Source of the DNA: Verrucomicrobiia bacterium | GTDB lineage: Bacteria > Verrucomicrobiota > Verrucomicrobiia > Limisphaerales > DTLC01 | Length of the DNA: 22,657 nt | Reading direction: 5' to 3' | Assembly (NCBI GenBank): GCA_025061935.1 | Contig: JANWZY010000007.1 | Location: 1-22,657, forward strand | Shown here: positions 1 through 6,855 of the stretch, piece after piece | Layout: every line of letters begins with the position of its first letter | Numbering within the stretch: the stretch's first letter is position 1 | The notes under the pieces: model-generated | What the model was told of the DNA's origin: nothing | Databases searched by the model: none | Seen by the model: only the letters and a program-made list of their open reading frames with translations | Position numbers and translations under genes: made by a program

Positions 1-1
1 A

Positions 2-25
2 CTGCGCTTTAACAAGCGCAGCTAC
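2..25 (-). repeat. REP-like hairpin, family 1 copy 1
   Basis: On the minus strand this reads GTAG (25-22), CTGCGCTT (21-14), loop GTTA (13-10), AAGCGCAG (9-2). The 8-bp stem is perfect. It shares its stem with copies at 400-423 and 617-640 but has a different loop base. Confidence 0.8.
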
Positions 26-41
26 GGTTACGACTGCCAAA

Positions 42-58
42 GCCCGGTAGGGCGACAG
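42..58 (+). repeat. Hairpin repeat, family 2 copy 1
   Basis: GCCC, loop GGTA, GGGC, then the family tail GACAG (54-58). Its 4-bp stem is the shortest of the family. It lies in the linker between two outward-pointing family 1 hairpins (2-25 and 62-85). Confidence 0.6.
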
Positions 59-61
59 ACA

Positions 62-85
62 CTAGCCCACCGTGTTAACGGTGGG
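62..85 (+). repeat. REP-like hairpin, family 1 copy 2
   Basis: CTAG (62-65, in place of GTAG), CCCACCGT (66-73), loop GTTA (74-77), ACGGTGGG (78-85). The 8-bp stem is perfect. Loop and layout match copy 1 although the stem sequence is unrelated, so structure rather than sequence is conserved. Confidence 0.75.
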
Positions 86-112
86 AACGGAGGTGCCCCA
101 AACACCTGCTCA

Positions 113-131
113 GTCCCGTAAGGGACGACAG
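113..131 (+). repeat. Hairpin repeat, family 2 copy 2
   Basis: GTCCC (113-117), loop GTAA, GGGAC (122-126), tail GACAG (127-131). It is the inverted counterpart of the copy at 244-262, with identical stem and tail but a different loop. Confidence 0.7.
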
Positions 132-243
132 GACCTCCTGTTAAGGTGCCCAAGCGTGAATCCGATCAAGAACGAGCGTATCGAGCTGTAACCCGCTTAC
201 CGATGTCCGTGCGCCGGGGCACGAGTTTGACCGGAGATCGGCT

Positions 244-262
244 CTGTCGTCCCTGAGGGGAC
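244..262 (-). repeat. Hairpin repeat, family 2 copy 3
   Basis: On the minus strand it reads GTCCC, loop CTCA, GGGAC, GACAG (tail at 248-244). Stem and tail equal those of the copy at 113-131 in the opposite orientation. Confidence 0.7.
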
Positions 263-286
263 TTTGGTGTGGGTTGTGTACCGTTA

Positions 287-310
287 CCCACCACTTACGT
301 GGTGGGCTAT
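287..310 (-). repeat. REP-like hairpin, family 1 copy 3
   Basis: On the minus strand it reads ATAG (310-307, in place of GTAG), CCCACCAC, loop GTAA, GTGGTGGG. The 8-bp stem is perfect. The first six stem bases equal those of copy 2, and the last two changed with compensation on the other arm. Confidence 0.75.
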
Positions 311-314
311 GAAT

Positions 315-333
315 CTGTCGCGCCTGAGGGCGC
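315..333 (-). repeat. Hairpin repeat, family 2 copy 4
   Basis: On the minus strand it reads GCGCC, loop CTCA, GGCGC, GACAG. Loop and tail match the copy at 244-262, but the 5-bp stem is different and fully compensated. Confidence 0.7.
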
Positions 334-399
334 TACTGTTCCGCACAAGGTGCAAAAGCCGCGTGAGGCCGACACGACGCTGAGTCCACCGTGTGCCGC

Positions 400-423
400 C
401 TGCGCTTTGACAAGCGCAGCTAC
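400..423 (-). repeat. REP-like hairpin, family 1 copy 4
   Basis: On the minus strand it reads GTAG (423-420), CTGCGCTT, loop GTCA (411-408), AAGCGCAG. The 8-bp stem is perfect. It faces copy 5 across a 12-nt linker, giving a BIME-like pair with the two GTAG ends pointing at each other. Confidence 0.8.
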
Positions 424-435
424 GGGGTGGCGACC

Positions 436-459
436 GTAGCCACGTTTGTAAAAACGTGG
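436..459 (+). repeat. REP-like hairpin, family 1 copy 5
   Basis: GTAG (436-439), CCACGTTT (440-447), loop GTAA (448-451), AAACGTGG (452-459). The 8-bp stem is perfect and unlike that of its partner at 400-423, while tetranucleotide and loop pattern are kept. The flanking CCGTAG matches the CTACGG beside copies 1 and 4. Confidence 0.8.
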
Positions 460-530
460 ACTCCGCCGATCACCGATTCTGCTGTACTGGAAATGCACAC
501 AGGCCGTGCAAGCCCAAGGAAACGGGCGTT

Positions 531-556
531 CAGCCTAAAGGCTGTACTACAAACAG
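531..556 (+). repeat. Hairpin repeat, family 3 copy 1
   Basis: CAGCC (531-535), loop TAAA (536-539), GGCTG (540-544), then a tail ending TACAAACAG (548-556). It aligns with 699-724 at 20 of 24 bases from 533 on. On the minus strand a GTAG sits three bases before the stem, so it may be a diverged relative of family 1. Confidence 0.6.
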
Positions 557-564
557 GCTTTTGT

Positions 565-583
565 CTGGCGCGCCTTGCGGCGC
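565..583 (-). repeat. Hairpin repeat, family 2 copy 5 (variant tail)
   Basis: On the minus strand it reads GCGCC, loop GCAA, GGCGC, then GCCAG in place of GACAG. The stem is the same as at 315-333 with a different loop. Confidence 0.6.
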
Positions 584-616
584 TGAGTGAGCGAGCGCTA
601 GGGCCCAAAAGCTCGT

Positions 617-640
617 CTGCGCTTTGACAAGCGCAGCTAC
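617..640 (-). repeat. REP-like hairpin, family 1 copy 6
   Basis: On the minus strand it reads GTAG (640-637), CTGCGCTT, loop GTCA (628-625), AAGCGCAG. The 24 bases are identical to the copy at 400-423, implying recent duplication or ongoing transposition. Confidence 0.8.
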
Positions 641-698
641 ACTAGATGGAAGACATGGAATGAGCGCGTTCCTGTGCCAGCTCTACGCATGGCTCATT

Positions 699-724
699 CG
701 GCCTAAAGGTTGCGTTACAAACAG
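699..724 (+). repeat. Hairpin repeat, family 3 copy 2
   Basis: CGGCC (699-703), loop TAAA, GGTTG (708-712, two G-T wobble pairs), tail ending TACAAACAG (716-724). It is diverged from the copy at 531-556, but the differences keep pairing. Confidence 0.5.
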
Positions 725-896
725 TCGTTGCACTGATGTGTGTTACCGTGCCCTCGGTGTCGGACTGCGGCACTTGCTGGTGCTGAGCCGCTGTCGTGAC
801 AAAGCACGATCCTACCGCGAGTGTGGTCGAGCGGCCGCACGCCGGCTGAATTTTTTGGCCTTCCTGTTCGGTGCCCGTCCGGTTAAGGTTCGGGGC

Positions 897-1301
897 ATGG
901 CGGAGATCGTCAAGTTTGTAAACAATGGTGCGAACACCATCACGCCGGCGATTGCTGAAAAGGTGCTGCGACTGCTCCCAAGTTGGAAACTTGAGTTCAC
1001 GCAGATTTCGGCCCCGCAGTTTCCACATCTGGTTGATCAGCTCGAGTTTTTGGCCGATGCAGTTGAAGACGCGCTGGAGGGCGCGTACAAAGACTTGCCC
1101 TATGTGGCCATTGCGCAGGCGATTTTTGCACTGATCTACGCGCACAAGAAGATCGGCATTATTCCCGATTCTGTCCTAGGCCTGGGCCGTGCGGACGATT
1201 CGAGCGTAGTGCGTGCGGTGCTTATTCAACATGAGAAAGCGTTTGCGCTGTACGCGGCATGGCGCGGACTCGATTGGTCGAAAATAACAAGCAAGCCGTG
1301 A
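897..1301 (+). CDS. DUF1232 (YkvA-like) small protein
   Basis: The predicted protein has 134 residues. Residues 65-110 show the pattern of the DUF1232/YkvA family: a hydrophobic helix (YVAIAQAIFALIYA) followed by IIPDSVLGLGRADDSS at 88-103, matching the family core of PD, G and DD residues. Here the usual SPID lead-in is replaced by KKIG. The function of the family is unknown, and members are usually small and membrane-associated. The ATG at 897 is preferred because the in-frame sequence upstream (from about 624) runs through the hairpin repeats and has no protein character. The stop lies 37 bases from the stop of the convergent CAAX protease gene. Recognition of the family is fairly secure; no cellular role can be assigned. 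Confidence 0.7.
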   Translation: MAEIVKFVNNGANTITPAIAEKVLRLLPSWKLEFTQISAPQFPHLVDQLEFLADAVEDALEGAYKDLPYVAIAQAIFALIYAHKKIGIIPDSVLGLGRADDSSVVRAVLIQHEKAFALYAAWRGLDWSKITSKP

Positions 1302-1338
1302 GTGTGGAGGGTGGCTGTGTCTGGCGCGGCCGATGCCG

Positions 1339-2046
1339 TTACCAGAACTGCCATTGCCCGCGCATAACCACCCAGATGCCGAGTAGCAGATTTGTGACGG
1401 CGTGAGCTGCAATTGCATCGCCCAACCTGTTCTTCCAAATGACAAGGCCTTGATACGCTGCTGCGCAAAGAATGCCTGCGAACCATTCCCGATGTGCGAA
1501 TCCGAACACCAGTGCGGTCAGGACAAACGGTCCAAGGGCGAATCTGCCGAGCGGCACGCTGGTAAAATCCGGGTTAATAAGATAGCGGTACAAGAACGAC
1601 CGGTAGAAAACCTCTTCGATGGGCGGCACCACGACTGTTGATCCGAAGAGCCGGATCAGCACCATGCCCCAAGCCAATGCCGAGTCTTGCCCGAAATACT
1701 CGTGCGGGTTCCAAACTTTTGGTGCAAGCCCCAGTGTTGTTGCCAGGCCGAGCTTGGCCCACAGCCCCGATTGCGTCGTCCATGTGCTTTCCGTCCCGAT
1801 CCATAAACCGAACACAGCAGCGCCGACGAGCACAGCCGCCAGGCTAAAATTGATCCGCAGCTCGGTCACCAACGGCCAACTTGCCCAAACGAGAACAGCG
1901 CCAACAACGGTCTTAGCAGCATAGAACCAGTATTTCCCCGCTTCGCCGAACCATCCTTGGCACAGCGTGAGCAGCACGAACACGGCAAACGGTGCCACGC
2001 GTGCGAGTACAGGCGAACGAGCCAGGAACGCGCGGAGTGCATTCAT
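1339..2046 (-). CDS. CPBP/CAAX-type intramembrane metalloprotease
   Basis: The protein has 235 residues and is strongly hydrophobic, with about six or seven membrane segments. It carries the three catalytic motifs of the CPBP (CAAX protease, Abi) family: EEVFYR with Glu144, Glu145 and Arg149; a second motif FGFAH ending in His185; and HAVTN with His215 and Asn219. The N-terminal half (KYWFYAAKT, then a segment ending FGLWIG) resembles the subfamily named CAAX prenyl protease-related protein found in exosortase/PEP-CTERM genomes. That subfamily call is from memory and less sure. Substrate unknown. A GGGGG run (2058-2054) seven bases before the ATG is a plausible ribosome binding site. No exosortase or PEP-CTERM protein lies in this window. 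Confidence 0.85.
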   Translation of the reverse strand: MNALRAFLARSPVLARVAPFAVFVLLTLCQGWFGEAGKYWFYAAKTVVGAVLVWASWPLVTELRINFSLAAVLVGAAVFGLWIGTESTWTTQSGLWAKLGLATTLGLAPKVWNPHEYFGQDSALAWGMVLIRLFGSTVVVPPIEEVFYRSFLYRYLINPDFTSVPLGRFALGPFVLTALVFGFAHREWFAGILCAAAYQGLVIWKNRLGDAIAAHAVTNLLLGIWVVMRGQWQFW

Positions 2047-2202
2047 GCGTTTACCCCCGAATGTGTGTTGTGCCTAGGCCACTTTTTCACAGATCAATCC
2101 ATTTCATCGAGTTCGAATGCGAAATTTCGACAAGCCCTGCGGTGCCTGGTGCGGTGCTCGCCGGGTTTAGGTCGCGCTTTGATTGTGCGGTCAGTGTGTA
2201 GT

Positions 2203-2802
2203 TCAAGGCTGGACCGGGAAATACTTTTGGACGATTTCCTTAACCTCGGCGAGCCAAGCTTGGCGCTGTTCGAGCGTGCTGGTGATGACCGGGGCGAAGT
2301 TGCGCCGGTCCACGGTGCGGATACCGCACAGGCCGAAGACGCACTTGATCCAATGCGTCTGGAGCGGGTCGCCGTAAAGCTGCTCTTCAAGATGTTGCGG
2401 CGTGTTCGCAGTGTTGAACACCAATGCAATGCTGGCTTTGAGCAGCCCGACCGGCTTGGCCCCGCCGGCGCCGTCGGGTATAAAATTGTATGCCCGTCCG
2501 GCCCTGAACACGCGATCAACCCATCCGCGCAGGATTGCCGGGGGCGCGCTCCACCAGTTCGGGTGCACGATTACTATACCGTCGGCTTCGCAAATTTCGC
2601 GGCAATGCTGTTCGATTTGGGCGGGCAGCTCCGCGTCTTTTGCCAGTTCGGCTTTTGTGAGCACTGGGTCGAATCCTTCAGCGTACAGGTCATGGAAATG
2701 TGTCCGGTGACCGTTTGCCTGGAGTGTGGTCAAAACGGTCTGAGCGATGGCATGGTTAAAACTGCCGGGCGAAGGATGCGCCAAAATTATCGAGACTGTC
2801 AT
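2203..2802 (-). CDS. NAD(P)H-dependent quinone reductase, flavodoxin fold
   Basis: The protein has 199 residues and belongs to the flavodoxin_2 family (NQO1/KefF/YwrO-like): soluble FMN- or FAD-dependent enzymes that reduce quinones by two electrons. The N terminus MTVSIILAHPSPGSFN is the first strand and phosphate-binding loop. VHPNWWSAPPAILRGWVDRV is the flavin-ring and dimer motif typical of the family. The ATG at 2802 starts directly at the first strand; an in-frame ATG 39 bases upstream would add 13 residues with no family match. It lies 156 bases upstream of the CAAX protease gene on the same strand, so co-transcription is possible but not shown. The electron acceptor cannot be predicted. 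Confidence 0.88.
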   Translation of the reverse strand: MTVSIILAHPSPGSFNHAIAQTVLTTLQANGHRTHFHDLYAEGFDPVLTKAELAKDAELPAQIEQHCREICEADGIVIVHPNWWSAPPAILRGWVDRVFRAGRAYNFIPDGAGGAKPVGLLKASIALVFNTANTPQHLEEQLYGDPLQTHWIKCVFGLCGIRTVDRRNFAPVITSTLEQRQAWLAEVKEIVQKYFPVQP

Positions 2803-2976
2803 GGGGCGCAAAGCATGCCAGAGCCGCCATGGCGCGCGCAAGTCTTGGCGTGCGGCGGACTGGCGCGGATACCGGGTGGCGGCATGCGTCAGTGAGCGGG
2901 TTTGTTGGTTTTTGTGCCCTGTTGCGCCGGCACGGTTAAGGGTTCGGGCGCGCGTGCCACTGGAGCCGGTTTGAAC

Positions 2977-5900
2977 TCAGCCGTGTTTAACAAGGACTGT
3001 TGTGTCCGATTTAGCAATTTTTTTGAGCGTTTTTGGTCCGCCGACGGGCAGCTCGAGTGTAAAAGTTGCGCCGTGTCCAGGGCCTTTGCTGTAGGCAGTG
3101 AGCGAGCCGCCGAGTTGTTTGGCCGCGTTGGCGCCGCTGTGCAGGCCGAACCCGTGCCCGTCTGGGCGAGTTGTGAATCCTTGAGTGAAAATTTTGTCGA
3201 GGTTTTCGGGTGGGATCCCGATCCCGTTATCCGTAACGCTGACGCGGACCTTATCGGGCTGCGGCATTGAGACCTGGACGATGACCTTTTTGTCGGAAGT
3301 CTTGCCCATCAAGGCCTGCTTTGCGTTAGTGAGGAGGTTGATCAGTATTTGCATTACGAGGTGTCTGTCCACCAGGACTGGCTCGACCGGTCCGTACTCT
3401 TTAACCAGCTCGATTTGGTGCCTGTCGTAGGCCGGTGCGGTTACTTGTATGGCATCTTCAACCAGCTCCGTGATGTCCACTTGTTCCAGCACCCCGCCTT
3501 TCTTGGCCAGGCTTTGCTGCATCGAGACGATGACCTTGATGTGCTCGACGCTTTTCATGAGCGTTTTGACTTCGGCTTGGAGCGCATGTTTGTCTTGCGT
3601 CAGTGTTTCGCCGAGTTTCTCAAGGTACTCGGGCAGTGACCTGCCTTTTGGGTCGTCGGTGAGGAACCGGGAAAGTTCTTCTGAAGGTTTTTTGAGTAAC
3701 TGAGCTGCCCTGGTTACGTTTTCGACGCGGAGTTGCTGTAGGCGCTCGTTGAGCATGGAAATGGAGATGTTGACGCTGTTGAGCACATTGCCGACGTTGT
3801 GTAGTACGCTTGTGGCGACCTCGGCCATGCCCGCGCGTCTGGAGGCTTGCATCAAGCTCTGCTGCGCCTGTTCGAGTTGTTTGTAGGCCTGCTCTTTGGC
3901 CGCGACCTGGTCTTGCAGCTCGCGCGTGCGTTCGCGCACACGTTCTTCCAGCTCCGCGTTGGCCGCTTGGAGTGCGGCGCGCGCCAGTTGCAGTTCGCGG
4001 TTTTTCCGCGCCATGGTTGCGTTCCAACACAGCGCGCCCAAGAGCAACACGCCTGTGCCTAGTGCGACGCGTTTCAGCCGAGGCGTGGTCCACACAGGGG
4101 GTTTTTTGAGCACGGATACGTCAGTCGGCCCGCGCAGTCTCAGGATAAACGCGCGCGGCTTACCGTATTCGTCGGCGTTGACCTCATACACGCCAGTTAT
4201 GGCAACGCGCGCGCCGCGGGGCAGCCGTTGCAGTTGGGCTGTACTGCGGGCATCGGACTGATCGAGGATTGCTCTGAACATTGCGTGGGCTGTTTGGATC
4301 AGGAGTTGTGTTTCCGGCGCAGCGTTGACCACGTGTGCCAATGTGCCCTCGCTGCGGACAAGGAGGCCTTCGAGGTCTGCGTTTACGGCCTCGTATTGAG
4401 TTAGCTGGATAGGCGCCAGCGCGTTGGTGCGGCCTGTGCGGCGGTACACCGCTTCGCGCAACAGGAACCGCCGACCTTGATTCCCTGGGAACCCGACAAC
4501 GTCAACCACCTCGCCAAGTTGTAATGGTTCGGTCTGTTCGCTCAGGATCAAAAGGCCTTCATTGGCGTCCTGGATGTAGAGGTATTGACCCGGGACATGC
4601 AACGTGACGGTACCGGAGGTTCGGACCCGCTTGTGCAGCGCGCTTTCCATGTTGAACCTCCGCAGGTCAACTATGGCGCGCTGCGGCACAGCGAACGGGT
4701 CCTCAGGCGCAGGCACCTCGACGATCAACCGACCGGGTTCGGGGCAAAACACCTGGATGCCGGTGAGCTGGCGCCGCTTGTTCGCCACAGCCGCGCAGAC
4801 ACCGCGCACGCGCACGATCGAGCCTTTGAGCCAATCCAATGGGTGAGTTGCGGGTGTCCAGACATCGAACTCGCCGGTCGAAGTGCTCATGCGCAGGTTA
4901 ATCAGCCCGTCCACGTAGTTAACACTCCGGACGTAACCGCTGATTTCGATCCAGCGCCCGTCTTCGGCGCCTGTCATTGCCTGCTCGAGCGTGATCGGCT
5001 TGCCGGGGCCGAGTGCCCACCAGCCGTCGCGCCACGCGACCGCGTTGGTGATGGCCGGGGCGTATTCGCCCGCGCAGGTTTCCCCGCGCAGAATCACTAT
5101 GGTGCCCGGCTTCCAACTGTCAGGGTCAACCCAGTGCGGGTTGAGTACCTGGACGCCGCCGCTTGCGTCTTCGATGTAAGCGAACCCGGTCTGTTTGTGC
5201 CACCAAGTGACCACGCCGCGCAACTCGACTGGCAGCCCGCGGCCGGCTTCTTCCTCACTGAGGTAACGTACCTGCTCTGCGGCGCGCAGGGGGAGTACCG
5301 GGGATGTGTCCGGTTGCGCTCCGGCGAGCTTATCGGGCGATTGCAGCCGGTACAGTCCGCGCCGGAGCCGCTTGTCCACGCCGATGACGTCCGGGTAGCC
5401 AATCGCTTCGATTCGGTCACCGATGCGCACTGGATAAAGTTGCTTGCTGCTTACGGTGACGAGTCCGGTGCCGTCCCAAATGGCGATCCACTTGCCCGGT
5501 TCGTGTCTGCGCACGGTGCCCTCGACGCGAACCATCTGATTTGTCGGGCCATGCGGCAGGATGTCTGCGCTTTTGGTCAACGGCAGCGCAAACCGCGGGT
5601 CTGTGCCCAAGCTGCCGACCGGTTCAATGTCCTCCGGGGTTGAAACCCACAAGACGAGCTCGCTCAAGTTTCCATCCGCATCGAATTGCGGCACGTAAAT
5701 GCCTTTGAGCCGGATGAAATCGCCCGGCTTGAATCTGGGTGCCGCGACGGATTGCGGGACCAAAACGTACACTGTGGCGGCCGTTTCGCCGGCGAGCAAG
5801 TTTAGCGCAAGATGATTCGCGTCAATACTCGTCTGGGTATCGAGCAGCCCTTCGACCAGCACGAGTTTCCCCTTCATCCGGCCCGGGTCCGCAAACAGAT

Positions 5901-6327
5901 TTGTCACCGGCTCCGGCTTCAATTCCACGTTCTGCGCCACCACGCGCAGTTGCGTCTTTTCCCAATCAGGCCTTTGGGCACGCGGGACGATTACGCCATC
6001 AATCGCCACCTTTTGACCTGGGGCAAGCCCGGTTCGTAAGCCTGCCAGGGGCAGGAACGTGGCCACACCGTTGCATTCGCCCCAAGCCACGTCCCAGTGT
6101 GGGTCGTGGAAATAGACGGTTACTTCGGTTCGGACCCGGTGTGGCAGGTCGCGTTGTTCGGCCGGCAATTCCCAAATCTGCCAAATGTTGGTCAGCACAG
6201 GCCGGGACGCATCCGGCTCCAGGTCAATTTCTTGACCTGGCGTACAGCATGCCTGCACCCAGATCAAACTGAGGCCCGCGATGCTTTTGAGCAAACCCGT
6301 TCTGAAAACCCATTTACTACGACGCAT
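2977..6327 (-). CDS. Membrane sensor histidine kinase with repeated periplasmic modules
   Basis: The protein has 1116 residues. The N terminus is a signal-like segment (7-27) ending VQACC, which could be a lipobox. Residues about 65-740 hold about seven modules of around 100 residues, starting near 65, 151, 264, 363, 456, 567 and 653. Each has a pattern like VRTSGTV followed by a hydrophobic strand, Asp and Gly, as expected for OB-like beta barrels. A membrane helix lies at 752-772, then a coiled coil to about 840. The kinase core has the H-box HNVGNVLNSV (phosphoacceptor His843), N-box NLLTNAKQAL (Asn1001), G1 box DNGIGIPP (Asp1033) and a GHGFGLHS lid. No receiver domain or adjacent response regulator gene is present. 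The ATG at 6327 is chosen because the signal sequence starts there; the frame is open to 6651 without family resemblance. Ligand unknown. Confidence 0.85.
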   Translation of the reverse strand: MRRSKWVFRTGLLKSIAGLSLIWVQACCTPGQEIDLEPDASRPVLTNIWQIWELPAEQRDLPHRVRTEVTVYFHDPHWDVAWGECNGVATFLPLAGLRTGLAPGQKVAIDGVIVPRAQRPDWEKTQLRVVAQNVELKPEPVTNLFADPGRMKGKLVLVEGLLDTQTSIDANHLALNLLAGETAATVYVLVPQSVAAPRFKPGDFIRLKGIYVPQFDADGNLSELVLWVSTPEDIEPVGSLGTDPRFALPLTKSADILPHGPTNQMVRVEGTVRRHEPGKWIAIWDGTGLVTVSSKQLYPVRIGDRIEAIGYPDVIGVDKRLRRGLYRLQSPDKLAGAQPDTSPVLPLRAAEQVRYLSEEEAGRGLPVELRGVVTWWHKQTGFAYIEDASGGVQVLNPHWVDPDSWKPGTIVILRGETCAGEYAPAITNAVAWRDGWWALGPGKPITLEQAMTGAEDGRWIEISGYVRSVNYVDGLINLRMSTSTGEFDVWTPATHPLDWLKGSIVRVRGVCAAVANKRRQLTGIQVFCPEPGRLIVEVPAPEDPFAVPQRAIVDLRRFNMESALHKRVRTSGTVTLHVPGQYLYIQDANEGLLILSEQTEPLQLGEVVDVVGFPGNQGRRFLLREAVYRRTGRTNALAPIQLTQYEAVNADLEGLLVRSEGTLAHVVNAAPETQLLIQTAHAMFRAILDQSDARSTAQLQRLPRGARVAITGVYEVNADEYGKPRAFILRLRGPTDVSVLKKPPVWTTPRLKRVALGTGVLLLGALCWNATMARKNRELQLARAALQAANAELEERVRERTRELQDQVAAKEQAYKQLEQAQQSLMQASRRAGMAEVATSVLHNVGNVLNSVNISISMLNERLQQLRVENVTRAAQLLKKPSEELSRFLTDDPKGRSLPEYLEKLGETLTQDKHALQAEVKTLMKSVEHIKVIVSMQQSLAKKGGVLEQVDITELVEDAIQVTAPAYDRHQIELVKEYGPVEPVLVDRHLVMQILINLLTNAKQALMGKTSDKKVIVQVSMPQPDKVRVSVTDNGIGIPPENLDKIFTQGFTTRPDGHGFGLHSGANAAKQLGGSLTAYSKGPGHGATFTLELPVGGPKTLKKIAKSDTTVLVKHG

Positions 6328-6855
6328 CTTCCGGACGTAGGAGCAAAACATTTGCCGTAGCGCACCTGCGCTTGGTTCTCCCGAGCACCGAGTCAGGTGC
6401 GCGCCGCCCCGCGAAGGCTGTGTTGGAGTGAATGATTGTATAGCGTGAGCCCTCATGCGGCTTTCCCGTGCAATACAAGGCGCGAAATTTGTTGTTGCGT
6501 CTGCGTAACCTGCTGCGCCGGATAGACACCGCCACCGGGCAACATCTCCGGAGTCGCTGATGAAACAGGCGGCTCCCCGACCGGCCGTGACTCCACTTTG
6601 GCGCCGAGCCGATGGTTTCCGTAGCAGCGCGGATGTCGTTTTTCTGGGCAATTGCTTATCCAGAATTCAGGCATGGTACGGCCGTGCGTTCGGCTTGGTG
6701 CGTGCTTCACGACTTTGGGCTCCAGTTGATGCGCACGGACGCAATGCACCAAACCTGCCTTGACCTCGAGCGCGTGTCCGGGACGCAATACAGCTTCGGT
6801 TCTTGCCTGTGTCAGAGACGCTGGTGGCATCTGCGTACGCCAGATGGAGTCTGGA
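6328..6855. other. Intergenic region upstream of the histidine kinase gene
   Basis: No gene is recognised in these 528 bases. Short open frames on both strands have no recognisable motif. The part next to the kinase gene holds a strong stem-loop (6360-6402) and, farther up, TATACAAT on the minus strand (6442-6435), which could be a -10 element without a clear -35. The rest, towards the end of the GH95 gene, shows nothing I can identify. Confidence 0.5.
6360..6402 (-). promoter_or_regulatory. Stem-loop in the leader of the histidine kinase gene
   Basis: GCGCACCTG (6360-6368) pairs perfectly with CAGGTGCGC (6394-6402). Inside, after a 2-versus-1-base internal loop, CTTGGT (6371-6376) pairs with ACCGAG (6387-6392, one G-T pair), leaving a 10-base loop. 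That is about 15 base pairs in 43 bases, ending 32 bases before the kinase ATG. There is no T-run, so it is not an obvious terminator. A leader regulatory structure is inferred. It matches no riboswitch class I recognise. Confidence 0.45.

Larger units (their letters stand above)
1..830. repeat. Non-coding mosaic of short hairpin repeats
   Basis: No open reading frame here resembles a protein. The stretch is filled with short inverted repeats. I count at least 13 hairpins in three families: six with an 8-bp stem and GTNA loop next to GTAG or a variant, five with a 4-5-bp stem followed by GACAG, and two with a TAAA loop followed by TACAAACAG. There are also several unassigned palindromes, such as 494-510 (TGCAC/GTGCA), 362-376 (CGTG/CACG), 659-698 (AATGAGC/GCTCATT) and 794-809 (TCGTG/CACGA). 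Copies lie in both orientations and are irregularly spaced, which excludes a CRISPR array. The architecture fits REP/BIME elements. The block starts at or before the window edge. Confidence 0.8.

Noticed and set aside
1..640. A CRISPR array, suggested by three near-identical 24-base palindromic copies
   Set aside because: The copies are 398 and 217 bases apart, with other hairpins in both orientations between them; there are no regular repeat-spacer units and no cas genes.
624..1301. A longer 225-residue version of the DUF1232 protein
   Set aside because: The extra 91 residues are encoded by the hairpin repeats, are rich in Cys and Arg, and have no family resemblance. The start at 897 is preferred.
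2929..2958. GGCACG/CGTGCC inverted repeat downstream of the kinase gene as a terminator
   Set aside because: The loop is 18 bases and no T-run follows on either strand.
6453..6830. A 125-residue minus-strand open frame in the gap before the kinase gene
   Set aside because: No motif, composition unlike neighbouring proteins, and overlapping open frames of similar length exist in other frames.
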